From contig CAWBTA010000015.1 in NCBI GenBank assembly GCA_963791625.1, positions 186,001 to 250,000 of the forward strand: a stretch of DNA of 64,000 nt, written 5' to 3'. The DNA comes from JANMCE01 sp963791625 (lineage in GTDB: Bacteria; Actinomycetota; Acidimicrobiia; Acidimicrobiales; Ilumatobacteraceae). This document shows, piece by piece, positions 1-7,495 of this stretch. Numbering within the stretch: the first letter of the stretch is position 1; every line of letters begins with the position of its first letter. Under the pieces are notes generated by a model. It was not told the DNA's origin, searched no databases, and was given only the letters and a program-made list of their open reading frames with translations. The translations under genes and the position numbers were made by a program.

Positions 1-435
1 CGCGTCGCTACCGTGGTTGGCAAGAAGTGTGACGGCATCGGCCCCAAGCCATCACCCACGTCACCGCTGGCTCCGCTCGCGGCCGCCGCGTATGAGGCAA
101 CGGCCCAAGGTTGGGCCGACTTCGCGCCGTCCACCGCGCTGCGAGCAACGTGGGATCTGGTACGCGCCACCAACGCGCACCTTGAGCGCAACGAACCCTG
201 GAAGGCCGAGCCGGGTCCTGAAGTCGACGCCGTGATGGGTGACGCGCTCGAGGCGCTGCGCATTGTTGCAGTCCTGGCCAGCCCGGCGATCCCGGCGTCG
301 AGCCAGGCCATCTGGGAACGGCTCGGACTACCCGGTCTGGTCGAGGATCAGCGCTTGCCTCAGGCTGCCGCCTGGGGTGGCTACCCAGGTGGTCTCCCGG
401 TGACCAAGGGCGAATCGCTCTTCCCGCGCCGATGA
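1..435 (+). CDS. metG: methionyl-tRNA synthetase, C-terminal part (5' end outside window)
   Basis: Cytosolic enzyme that charges tRNA-Met. The reading frame is open from base 1, so only the last 144 residues are seen. The first of them (RVATVVGKKCDG) match the start of the alpha-helical anticodon-binding domain of MetG. The stretch DALEALRIVAVLASPAIPASSQ is the conserved helix of that domain. It ends LPVTKGESLFPRR, the usual C-terminus of forms lacking the extra tRNA-binding domain. The stop overlaps the tatD start by 4 bases (ATGA), so the two are co-transcribed. In Mycobacterium metS also precedes tatD, which supports the call. The catalytic HIGH and KMSKS motifs lie upstream of the window. 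Confidence 0.9.
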   Translation, partial: RVATVVGKKCDGIGPKPSPTSPLAPLAAAAYEATAQGWADFAPSTALRATWDLVRATNAHLERNEPWKAEPGPEVDAVMGDALEALRIVAVLASPAIPASSQAIWERLGLPGLVEDQRLPQAAAWGGYPGGLPVTKGESLFPRR

Positions 436-1205
436 CCGGAACCTTTCTCGGCGGTCGGTTCTTCGACAACCACTGCCACCTGGAACACGAACGTATTCCA
501 GGTGGCACGGTGGCGACCCTGGAGCGGGCACGAGCCGCCGGCGTCATTGGTTTCATCACCGTTGGTTGCGACGCGGCCGACAGCCAACGTTGCATCGACA
601 TCGCTGCGCAGCATGATGACGTGTGGGCAACGGTCGGGGTGCACCCGCATGAGGCCAAGGGTGGCATCGACGGCATCCTGCCGCTCATCGGCCAACCCAA
701 GGTGATGGCCATCGGCGAATGCGGCCTCGACTATCACTATGACAATTCGCCTCGTGAGGCGCAGCGCGAGGTGTTCGCCGCGCAGATCGCGCTGGCCCAT
801 CAGCATGACCTGCCGCTGGTGATTCACACCCGTGAAGCGTGGGATGACACCTTCGATATTCTGGCTGCCGAGGGCACGCCGACCAACACGATCTTCCACT
901 GCTTCACTGGTGGCCCCGATGACGCCCGGCGGTGCCTCGACATCGGTGCGTTCCTATCCTTCTCCGGCATCGTGACGTTCCCCTCCGCCAAGGATCTGCA
1001 AGCCGCAGCGGTGCTGTGCCCAGCCGATCGAATCCTGGCCGAAACCGACAGCCCGTTCCTTGCCCCGATTCCGCATCGTGGGAAGAAAAACGAACCAGCG
1101 TTCGTGGGTCATGTGGTCTACGCCTTGGCCGCCCTCCGCGGTGACACCCCTACTGAGCTGGGAGAACGCACAATTTCGAACGCGCGTATTGCGTTCCGAC
1201 TTTGA
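432..1205 (+). CDS. tatD: TatD-family metal-dependent deoxyribonuclease
   Basis: TIM-barrel metal-dependent hydrolase, 257 residues, the usual length. Metal ligands are visible in order: H14 and H16 (DNHCHLE), E96 (AIGECGLD), H132 (VIHTRE), H156 (FHCFTGG) and D206 (ETDSP). Family members are 3'-5' exonucleases on DNA or D-aminoacyl-tRNA deacylase-like enzymes, and the sequence cannot decide between these. The ATG overlaps the metG stop. The end overlaps the uncertain beginning of the next gene. The order metG-tatD-x-ksgA-ispE is the standard actinobacterial arrangement. Confidence 0.93.
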   Translation: MTGTFLGGRFFDNHCHLEHERIPGGTVATLERARAAGVIGFITVGCDAADSQRCIDIAAQHDDVWATVGVHPHEAKGGIDGILPLIGQPKVMAIGECGLDYHYDNSPREAQREVFAAQIALAHQHDLPLVIHTREAWDDTFDILAAEGTPTNTIFHCFTGGPDDARRCLDIGAFLSFSGIVTFPSAKDLQAAAVLCPADRILAETDSPFLAPIPHRGKKNEPAFVGHVVYALAALRGDTPTELGERTISNARIAFRL

Positions 1206-1854
1206 CCCACTTATCGTACGCAAATCACTGCGGGCGGCAGAGCCGGCCGCAGCGACCCCCGGAATCGGACCGTCCGACCGGGAAGCGTTACAACGTGAGG
1301 CACAGTTGAGGCTTGAAGCGGGTGATTGGGTCAGGATCGTCGTGGCTGCCGTTGTGACCGCCGTGGCCGTTCCCTTCCTGCTCAGTAACGGGCCGACGGG
1401 CGACCAGCCTGCGGTTGCAACAGTGCAAGGTGGTGACGTGGCGGCCGGGCTCCGTTCGGCGCCTGCCGAAAGCAGCGTGCCGTCTACCTCGCCCGAGATC
1501 GCGTTCCTCAATGGTCCAGCTACCACGCTCGAAGCGGCGCCGATCCTCATTGGTGTTCCCGCTCCCAAGAGTGCGACCGAAATCGATGGCAAGGTCGGCT
1601 TCCAAGTCGTACCGCCCCTCTGGCGCGAGCTTCCGCGGCCGTGTATTGCCGCCAAGACCGGCATCGGAGCTGTTCTTCCCGTCGGTGGCAACATCACCCT
1701 CGTCAACCTGAGCAACAACCACACCACCACCTGCATCGTGGCCGTCCATCGAGATATTCCCCCCGATCAGGTGCTGCAGCTCACCGAGTCGATCTTCAAC
1801 GAGCTCGGTGACCAGATCGACGCGCCGCTCACGGTTCGCATCAGCTGGAAATGA
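1189..1854 (+). CDS. membrane-anchored protein with a double-psi-beta-barrel-like C-terminus (rpfB/yabE position)
   Basis: No family recognised with certainty. The frame is open far into tatD; a TTG at 1189 is chosen as a plausible start, and no convincing ribosome site decides it (GTG 1141 is an alternative). A single hydrophobic segment lies at about 1327-1386 (VRIVVAAVVTAVAVPFLL), followed by an Ala/Pro/Ser-rich linker. The C-terminal ~65 residues (GNITLVNLSNNHTTTCIVAV, then LTESIFNELGD and PLTVRISW) have the spacing of RlpA/3D-type double-psi beta-barrels. That fold binds or cleaves peptidoglycan glycan strands. Actinobacteria carry rpfB, and Firmicutes yabE (G5-3D), at this exact place between tatD and ksgA, so a cell-wall role outside the membrane is likely. 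The stop overlaps the ksgA ATG (ATGA). Confidence 0.6.
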   Translation: MRSDFDPLIVRKSLRAAEPAAATPGIGPSDREALQREAQLRLEAGDWVRIVVAAVVTAVAVPFLLSNGPTGDQPAVATVQGGDVAAGLRSAPAESSVPSTSPEIAFLNGPATTLEAAPILIGVPAPKSATEIDGKVGFQVVPPLWRELPRPCIAAKTGIGAVLPVGGNITLVNLSNNHTTTCIVAVHRDIPPDQVLQLTESIFNELGDQIDAPLTVRISWK

Positions 1855-3422
1855 CGCTCTCGCCCCGCGAGGCGCGCGAGCTCTTGGAACGGCACGGACT
1901 GTCGCCTCGACGGGCGTTCGGCCAGAACTTCGTCGTTGACCCCAACACGGTGCGGCGCATTGCTCGTCTGGCCGACATCGGGCCCGGCGACCGCGTAGTG
2001 GAGATAGGCCCAGGCCTTGGTTCGCTCACCCGGGCGTTGGTAGAGACGGGCGCGTCGGTGACCGCGGTAGAGATCGATCACGGCCTGTGCGATGTCCTGC
2101 GTATCGAACTGGCCGACACTGGCGTGACGCTGGTGGAAGGCGATGCGCTCAAACTCGACTGGCCGCAGGTGCTTGGTGGCACCGACGGTTGGACGATGGT
2201 GGCCAATCTCCCCTACAACGTCGCTACGCCGCTCGTGTGCGACTTGCTCGACGACGTACCCCAGATCAGCCGCATGCTGGTGATGGTGCAGCGTGAGGTC
2301 GGCGACCGCATGGTGGCTGCCGCCGGCACCGACCCGTACGGCGCGGTGTCCGTCAAGATCGCCTACTGGGGCGAGGCACGCATTGCCGGGTATGTGCCTC
2401 CAACGGTCTTCCTTCCCCAGCCCAAGGTCGATTCGGCGTTGGTCTCTATCACCCGATGGCCGACGCCCGCCGTGCCCGACGTCGACCGGGCGCTGTTGTT
2501 CTCCTTGGTAAAGGCCGGATTCGGTCAACGACGCAAGATGCTTCGCCGAGCGCTGGCTGCGCACGTGACACCCGAGGCGTTCGAGCAGGCCGGCATCCGC
2601 CCCGAAGCCCGAGCCGAAGAACTTGACGTGCAGCAGTGGGGCGCCCTCACCCGCGCCGTCGCCGCCGCTCAAGGCGTAGCCTCAGCCAGGATGACCGTCG
2701 TTGTTCGTGCGCCCGCCAAACTCACTGTGTCGCTGCGTCTTACGGGCATTCGCCATGACGGCTATCACCTGATCGATGCCGAGATGGTGACGCTGGAACT
2801 GGCCGATGAGCTGGTATTCGCGGAGGGCGACAGCCTGTCGATCTCGGGCCCGTTCGGCGCGGGCATCCCGACCGACGACAGCAACCTCGTCCGCAAGGCC
2901 CTGCGCGCAGTTGGTCATCAGGCTGCTGTGCATGTGACCAAGAACATCCCGGCGCAGGGCGGCCTGGGTGGCGGCTCAGCCGACGCAGCCGCGGTACTGC
3001 GATGGGCGGGCTGCCACGACGTTGCCATCGCAACGAGCATCGGTGCCGACGTGCCGTTCTGTGTGGTCGGTGGCCGAGGCCGCGTCACGGGAATCGGCGA
3101 CATCATCGACCCACTCCCCCATCTCGACCGGTCGTTCACGCTCATTGTTCCGCCCGTCGGCGTGTCCACCGTGGCCGCCTACAGGGCCTGGGATGCGCTT
3201 GGCGGTCCGCACGCCGAAGGCCCAAACGACCTGGAGCAGGCCGCCCTCGCGGTCGAACCGGCGTTGGTTCGCTGGCGGGACCGCATCACCGAAGCTGCGG
3301 GAATCCGCCCGACCATGGCCGGTAGCGGTTCCACCTGGTTTCTCGACGGTCACCACGCCGGGCTTAGCGAGGCACTGCCCGACGCTGTAGTCGTGCAGAC
3401 GCGAACCGACCGCCCGTCGTAA
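1851..3422 (+). CDS. ksgA-ispE: 16S rRNA dimethyladenosine transferase (KsgA/RsmA) reading in frame into IspE kinase
   Basis: One 523-codon ORF carries two complete enzymes. Residues 1-~272 are KsgA/RsmA, which dimethylates two adjacent adenines near the 16S rRNA 3' end. It has the FGQNFVVD start, SAM loop EIGPGLG at 51-57 and catalytic NLPY at 119-122. Residues 281-523 are IspE, the CDP-methylerythritol kinase of the non-mevalonate isoprenoid pathway. It has the RAPAKLTVSLRLTG start, the GHMP loop GGLGGGSADAAA near 370-380 and the AGSGSTWF motif near the end. The IspE part, 243 residues, is short for the family (about 280-310). The join (AAAQGVASAR) uses rare codons such as AGG, and an internal ATG at 2691 could start ispE alone, although no ribosome site with good spacing is seen. 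Either a natural fusion or a one-base error that hides an ATGA overlap would fit. Confidence 0.85.
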   Translation: MTLSPREARELLERHGLSPRRAFGQNFVVDPNTVRRIARLADIGPGDRVVEIGPGLGSLTRALVETGASVTAVEIDHGLCDVLRIELADTGVTLVEGDALKLDWPQVLGGTDGWTMVANLPYNVATPLVCDLLDDVPQISRMLVMVQREVGDRMVAAAGTDPYGAVSVKIAYWGEARIAGYVPPTVFLPQPKVDSALVSITRWPTPAVPDVDRALLFSLVKAGFGQRRKMLRRALAAHVTPEAFEQAGIRPEARAEELDVQQWGALTRAVAAAQGVASARMTVVVRAPAKLTVSLRLTGIRHDGYHLIDAEMVTLELADELVFAEGDSLSISGPFGAGIPTDDSNLVRKALRAVGHQAAVHVTKNIPAQGGLGGGSADAAAVLRWAGCHDVAIATSIGADVPFCVVGGRGRVTGIGDIIDPLPHLDRSFTLIVPPVGVSTVAAYRAWDALGGPHAEGPNDLEQAALAVEPALVRWRDRITEAAGIRPTMAGSGSTWFLDGHHAGLSEALPDAVVVQTRTDRPS

Positions 3423-3434
3423 CGGGCGGTCGGT
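3405..3434. terminator. hairpin terminator after ispE
   Basis: A perfect 13-bp inverted repeat (3405-3417 with 3422-3434, loop 3418-3421) spans the ispE stop codon. It lies between the + strand ispE and the convergent bS22 gene, so it could serve both directions. No long T-tract follows, as is common in high-GC genomes. Confidence 0.65.
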
Positions 3435-3470
3435 CGTAGCTCCCCCCGAATCAGGAGATCTGCTGCAGTG

Positions 3471-3566
3471 TTACTTGTTACGACGCTGGAAACGCGTGCG
3501 CTTCAACATCTTCTTGTGCTTCTTCTTGCGCATGCGCTTTCGGCGCTTCTTGATCAGCGATCCCAT
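3471..3566 (-). CDS. bS22-type small ribosomal peptide (AURKAIP1/COX24 domain), 31 aa
   Basis: A 31-residue, extremely basic peptide starting MGSLIKKRRKRMRKKKHKK and ending TRFQRRNK. About two thirds of the residues are Lys or Arg. The opening MGS-IKKRRKRM-KKKH and the closing R-R-QRR match the tiny actinobacterial protein known as bS22, an AURKAIP1/COX24-domain peptide bound to the small ribosomal subunit near the decoding centre. The start is the ATG at 3566-3564, and no alternative start upstream keeps the motif. No strong Shine-Dalgarno is seen, so a leaderless mRNA is possible. It lies alone between the ispE terminator and the tRNA-Gln gene, which is on the same strand. Confidence 0.88.
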   Translation of the reverse strand: MGSLIKKRRKRMRKKKHKKMLKRTRFQRRNK

Positions 3567-3703
3567 AAGGCTGAGAACGGTAGTCGCTCCACCCCACCCC
3601 GTGCGAACTGACTGAGCTAAGCGTTACGAGCGCTAGCGGCATTGCCGAGCGAAGCGAGTCTGAGCGACACGGAGCGGTAGCGACCGAGCGAAGCATGTCA
3701 TAG
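3567..3703. other. gene-free spacer with short GAGCGAAGC repeats
   Basis: This 137-base spacer between the bS22 gene and tRNA-Gln contains two copies of CCGAGCGAAGC (around 3644 and 3684) and related GAGCG-rich words. No ORF with coding character was seen. Such words are common simple repeats in high-GC actinobacterial spacers, and no function is claimed. Confidence 0.4.
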
Positions 3704-3776
3704 CTGGCGGGGAAGGGCTCGAACCTTCAACAACTGGATTCAAAGTCCAGTGTTCTGCCAATTGAACTACCCGCCA
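3704..3776 (-). tRNA. tRNA-Gln (anticodon TTG)
   Basis: A 73-nt cloverleaf on the minus strand. The acceptor stem TGGCGGG/CCCGCCA is perfect, with discriminator G as in other glutamine tRNAs. The anticodon stem CTGGA/TCCAG encloses the loop CTTTGAA, giving anticodon TTG. The T arm is GAAGG-TTCGAGC-CCTTC. The 3' CCA is not encoded. It lies just upstream of glmU on the opposite strand, a frequent actinobacterial neighbour. Confidence 0.95.
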
Positions 3777-3859
3777 TCGGGCGAGAACCACTCTAGACCA
3801 AATGACTATTTTCCCGCCTTGCCCTTACCGGAACGGGACGGTTTTGTTAGAACGTCTTC

Positions 3860-4954
3860 ATGACTCAACGGCCGATAGCTGCCATCGTTCTTGCCGCCGG
3901 GGAAGGTTCCCGCATGCGTTCGGACCGCCCGAAGCCCATCCACCCGGTGTGCGGTCGTCCGATGGTGATGCACGTTATCCATTCGCTCGGCGGCCTTCCG
4001 GTGGAACGAACCGCCGTCGTGGTCGGCCATGGTGCCGATCGCGTCAGCCGAAAGGTGGCCGAGCAGGCGCCAACGGAACTCAACGTCACCTTCGTCGAAC
4101 AACGGGTGCAGAGGGGCACGGGCGATGCCGTCATCGTGGGCATGACGGCGTTCGAGTCGGCCGACGATGTGGACGACACATCCACCGTGGTTGTGATGCC
4201 GGGCGACACACCGTTGCTGCGGGCCGAAACGATCACTGCTCTTGTCGAGCAGCATGAGGCGGCCGGTCATGCTGCCACCATCCTCACCGCCATCACCGAC
4301 GACCCGGCCGGCTACGGACGCATCGTGCGCGACAAACACGGTCGGGTTGCTCGCATCGTGGAGCACAAGGACGCCACCGAGGAAGAACGCGCCATCAAGG
4401 AGTGGAACACCGGCATCTTCGCGTTTCGCCGCGATCTGCTCGGCCCGGCGCTGCGCAAGCTTTCCCCCGACAACGCGCAGGGCGAGTACTACCTGACCGA
4501 CGTCATCTCGCTGCTCGCCACCGCGGGCTACCCCGTCGGCTCGGTGGTGGTAGCCGACCCTGGCGAAACCCAGGGAGTCAACGATCGCTTTCAGTTGGCG
4601 ATGGCCGAGCGTGAGCTGCGGGCCCGTACGAACAAGGCCTGGATGCTGGCCGGGGTGACCATGTTCGACCCTCGCCAGACGTTTATCGATGTCACGGTCA
4701 CGCTTGGTCGCGACGTCACGCTTTTCCCCGGAACGATCTTGCAGGGTGACACCTCGATTGGCGCCGGATGCGAGATCGGGCCGGACACCCGCATCATCGA
4801 TTCCGTGGTGGAAGACGGCTGTGTGGTGGAGAATTCAGTGGTCCGTAAGTCAATTATCGGAGCGGGCGCGCATGTCGGGCCTTATGCATCACTGGCCGAA
4901 GGTGCCAAGATCATGCCGGGCGCGATTACCGGTCCCTTCGCCGACGGGTCGTAG
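3860..4954 (+). CDS. glmU: GlmU uridylyltransferase, C-terminal acetyltransferase domain missing
   Basis: 364 residues against about 450-490 for bifunctional GlmU. The N-terminal pyrophosphorylase domain is complete: LAAGEGSRMRSDRPKPIHP at 11-29, VMPGDTPLL, YGRIV, WNTGIFAF and GEYYLTD. This domain makes UDP-GlcNAc from GlcNAc-1-P and UTP. A left-handed beta-helix starts near residue 255 (MFDPRQTFIDV) but ends after about five coils at IIGAGAHVGPYASLAEGAKI. The Arg of the usual YLRPG is Ala here. The later coils, which carry the catalytic His and the acetyl-CoA-binding residues, are absent. Only 34 bases separate the stop from prs, so no frameshifted remainder can be hidden there. Acetylation of GlcN-1-P would have to be done by another protein. 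The order glmU-prs-rplY-pth is the actinobacterial standard. Confidence 0.88.
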   Translation: MTQRPIAAIVLAAGEGSRMRSDRPKPIHPVCGRPMVMHVIHSLGGLPVERTAVVVGHGADRVSRKVAEQAPTELNVTFVEQRVQRGTGDAVIVGMTAFESADDVDDTSTVVVMPGDTPLLRAETITALVEQHEAAGHAATILTAITDDPAGYGRIVRDKHGRVARIVEHKDATEEERAIKEWNTGIFAFRRDLLGPALRKLSPDNAQGEYYLTDVISLLATAGYPVGSVVVADPGETQGVNDRFQLAMAERELRARTNKAWMLAGVTMFDPRQTFIDVTVTLGRDVTLFPGTILQGDTSIGAGCEIGPDTRIIDSVVEDGCVVENSVVRKSIIGAGAHVGPYASLAEGAKIMPGAITGPFADGS

Positions 4955-4988
4955 AGTCGACTCAACCACCGCACGAAAGAGACAACCG

Positions 4989-5969
4989 ATGGAACGGGTT
5001 ACCAAGAAGGTCCTGGCGCTATTTTCCGGGTCTACCCACGTAGAACTGGCCGAAGAGATCGCCGTCCATCTCGGTATCGAGCTCGGCGAAGCCAACCTGG
5101 TGCAGTTCGCCAACGGTGAGATCCGTCCCCGCTTTTCCGAGAGCGTGCGCGGCGCCGACGTGTTCATCGTTCAGTCCCATGGCATGAGCGGTGACCGCAG
5201 CATCAACGACTCCATCATGGAGCAGCTCATCATGATCGATGCGGCCCAGCGGGCATCGGCCAAGCGCATCACAGCAGTGTGCCCGAACTACGGCTACGCC
5301 CGTCAGGATCGCAAGGCCGAGGGTCGCGAGCCCATTACAGCAAAGTTGGTAGCCGACCTGTTCAAGGCTGCGGGCGCCAAGCGCATGGTGTCGGTCGACC
5401 TGCACTCCGGGCAGATCCAGGGCTTCTTCGATGGCCCCGTCGATCACCTCACTGCTATCCCGGTGCTTGAGCAGTACATCCGGGAAAACGGCACGGCGCC
5501 GGTCATCGTCAGCCCGGACGCTGGTCGCATCAAGGTGGCTGAGCGTATGGCCCAGCACCTCAATGCGGACCTTGCATTCATCTACAAGCGCCGCCCGAAG
5601 GGCAGCACCAACGTTGCGATTGCCCGTGACGTGATCGGCGACGTGGATGGGCGGCAGTGCATTCTCGTGGACGACATGATCGACACCGCGGGAACCATCG
5701 TGTCGGCCTGCGAGATCCTGAAGGCCAAGGGCGCTGCCGATGTGTGGGCCATGGCCACGCACGGCGTGTTGTCCGGCCCGGCCATCGACCGGCTCAAGTC
5801 GGCCCCCATCGACCGGGTCGTCATCACCAACACCGTTCCCATCCCGCCGGAGAAGCGTTTCCCCAAGCTTGAAGTGCTCTCCGTGGCCAAAATCATTGCC
5901 GATGCCCTTGCCGCCGTGTTCGACGACAGCAGCGTTTCGGAGATCTTTGGTGGGGAAAACCAGTCGTAG
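4989..5969 (+). CDS. prs: ribose-phosphate pyrophosphokinase
   Basis: Makes PRPP from ribose-5-phosphate and ATP for nucleotide, His and Trp synthesis. At 326 residues it is full length. Visible motifs are FANGEIRPRFSESVRG (41-55), NYGYARQDRK (100-109), DLHSGQIQGFF (137-147), SPDAGRIKVAERMA (175-188) and the PRPP loop ILVDDMIDTAGT (225-236). The frame is open upstream into glmU, but the ATG at 4989 has AAGAG at suitable distance and gives the conserved start VLALFSGSTHVELAEEI. It lies 34 bases after glmU and is probably co-transcribed with it. Confidence 0.97.
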   Translation: MERVTKKVLALFSGSTHVELAEEIAVHLGIELGEANLVQFANGEIRPRFSESVRGADVFIVQSHGMSGDRSINDSIMEQLIMIDAAQRASAKRITAVCPNYGYARQDRKAEGREPITAKLVADLFKAAGAKRMVSVDLHSGQIQGFFDGPVDHLTAIPVLEQYIRENGTAPVIVSPDAGRIKVAERMAQHLNADLAFIYKRRPKGSTNVAIARDVIGDVDGRQCILVDDMIDTAGTIVSACEILKAKGAADVWAMATHGVLSGPAIDRLKSAPIDRVVITNTVPIPPEKRFPKLEVLSVAKIIADALAAVFDDSSVSEIFGGENQS

Positions 5970-6046
5970 AGCACCCGCCATTGGCACATTTGGGGTCTGT
6001 GGCTTAAGATTCATCGCCGTTTGTAAACACTGAGTTGGAGCGCGTC

Positions 6047-6679
6047 ATGTCGGAAGTCATCCTTGCAACCGAAACTGGACGGACCCACGGGTCGCCGTCG
6101 TCACGACGTCTCCGCGCCGAGGACCGCATTCCCGGTGTTGTCTATGGCAACGGCGTGGGTCCCGTCTCGGTGTCTGTCGCCCGTCGTGATCTGCGTGTTG
6201 CCCTCACCGGCCCCGCTGGCACCAACGCAGTGCTCACGCTCACGGTCGACGGCAACAAGCATGCTGCCGTCATCAAGGAGCTGCAGCGCGACAAGGTGAA
6301 GCGCAACGTTTCCCACGTTGACTTCCTGGTCGTGAACCTCAACGTCGTCATCGATGTTGAAGTGCCGGTCGTGCTTCACGGTGAGTCGAAGGCCGTAAAC
6401 GCCGGAAACGGCATCGTCGATCTGCAGCACACCACCATGACGGTGTCCACCAAGCCGGCCGACATCCCCAACGAGATTTCCATCGACGTCACCGCCATGG
6501 ACATGGACTCGGTCATCAAGGTTTCCGACATCGTGCTGCCGGCCAACGTCACCACGCCGATGGACCCCGACACCATTCTGGTCAACGTGCTCGTCACCCG
6601 CGCCGCTGTCGAAGACGAAGCGGCCGAAGGCGAAGAGGCTGGCGAGGGCGCACCGGCGGCCGAGGGCGAAGAGAAGTAA
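6047..6679 (+). CDS. rplY: 50S ribosomal protein bL25 (Ctc form)
   Basis: Binds 5S rRNA in the large ribosomal subunit. At 210 residues it is the long Ctc form: an N-terminal 5S-binding barrel (SRRLRAEDRIPGVVYGNG, then HAAVIKELQRDKVKRNVSHVDF), the C-terminal TL5 domain (VPVVLHGESKAVNAGNGIVD, VTTPMDPDTILVNV) and a Glu/Ala-rich acidic tail. The ATG at 6047 is preferred over the TTG at 6035, because GGAG at 6037-6040 sits 6 bases before it. pth follows 9 bases after the stop. Confidence 0.95.
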   Translation: MSEVILATETGRTHGSPSSRRLRAEDRIPGVVYGNGVGPVSVSVARRDLRVALTGPAGTNAVLTLTVDGNKHAAVIKELQRDKVKRNVSHVDFLVVNLNVVIDVEVPVVLHGESKAVNAGNGIVDLQHTTMTVSTKPADIPNEISIDVTAMDMDSVIKVSDIVLPANVTTPMDPDTILVNVLVTRAAVEDEAAEGEEAGEGAPAAEGEEK

Positions 6680-6688
6680 ACCTGCCGT

Positions 6689-7303
6689 ATGGCGCTGTGG
6701 GGCAAAGGCTCCGAGCGTCGGGGCACACCAGCTGATTTCCTCGTGATCGGCCTCGGGAATCCCGGGGCCGAATACGCGCGCTCGCGCCACAACGTTGGTT
6801 TCGAGGTGATCGATGAACTGGCGCGTCGGGGCGGCACCCGTCTGGCGTCATCGAAGTTGAAGGCCAGCACTGTTGAGGCTCTGCTGTCGGGGAAGCGTCT
6901 GGCCTTGGCCTGCCCGACGACGTACATGAACCTTTCCGGCGAATCGGCTGTGCTGTTGGTGCGCCGTTACGGGATCGAGTCTCCGGATCAGATCATCGTG
7001 GTGCAGGACGAGCTTGATCTTCCGCCCGGCGTTGTTCGGGTGAAGGCCGGCGGCGGGCTGGCCGGCCACAACGGCCTGCGATCGCTGACCCAACATCTGC
7101 ACACGCAGGACTACCTGCGGGTGCGCATTGGCGTGGGCAAACCCCCGTCGAAGGACGCCGGTGTCAGCCATGTGCTGAAGAAAATCCCCAAGGCCGAACG
7201 ATCGCTGCTGGATGTAGCTGTTCAAGTGGCCGCCGACGCCGTCGAGTCGATTGCCGCCAACGGTGTAGGTCCGGCCATGACCGACTTCAACGGACGAACC
7301 TGA
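6689..7303 (+). CDS. pth: peptidyl-tRNA hydrolase
   Basis: Releases peptides from prematurely dissociated peptidyl-tRNAs. It has 204 residues. Catalytic residues are visible: N24 (GLGNPGAEY), H34 (RSRHNVGF), TTYMNLSG (N81), D107 (VVQDELDLPPG) and N128 (AGHNGLRS). A ~15-residue basic N-terminal extension (MALWGKGSERRGTPA) precedes the normal start. It directly follows rplY, as in most Actinobacteria. Confidence 0.96.
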   Translation: MALWGKGSERRGTPADFLVIGLGNPGAEYARSRHNVGFEVIDELARRGGTRLASSKLKASTVEALLSGKRLALACPTTYMNLSGESAVLLVRRYGIESPDQIIVVQDELDLPPGVVRVKAGGGLAGHNGLRSLTQHLHTQDYLRVRIGVGKPPSKDAGVSHVLKKIPKAERSLLDVAVQVAADAVESIAANGVGPAMTDFNGRT

Positions 7304-7495
7304 CGCCGAACCTGCGTACCTGGCGCTCCTGGCGCTCGGGAGCGGGGAGCAGGCGATAGCACCGTAGTTCTCGGCGTGGTTTGTCAGCCGGGCCACCGGC
7401 CTGCGGGGTGTTGTGCCGTTCCGCTTTGCGGTGACTTTTCCATGGTCACAGCGATGGCCCGATGCGACTTCCGCACCCCGGGCGCGCCGCATTGC

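Noticed and set aside
3567..3703. GAGCGAAGC repeats as a CRISPR or REP element
   Set aside because: Only two short irregular copies without regular spacers or a stable palindrome.
4870..4989. Frameshift as the cause of the short GlmU
   Set aside because: Only 34 bases lie between the stop and prs, too little for the missing ~90-120 residues in any frame.
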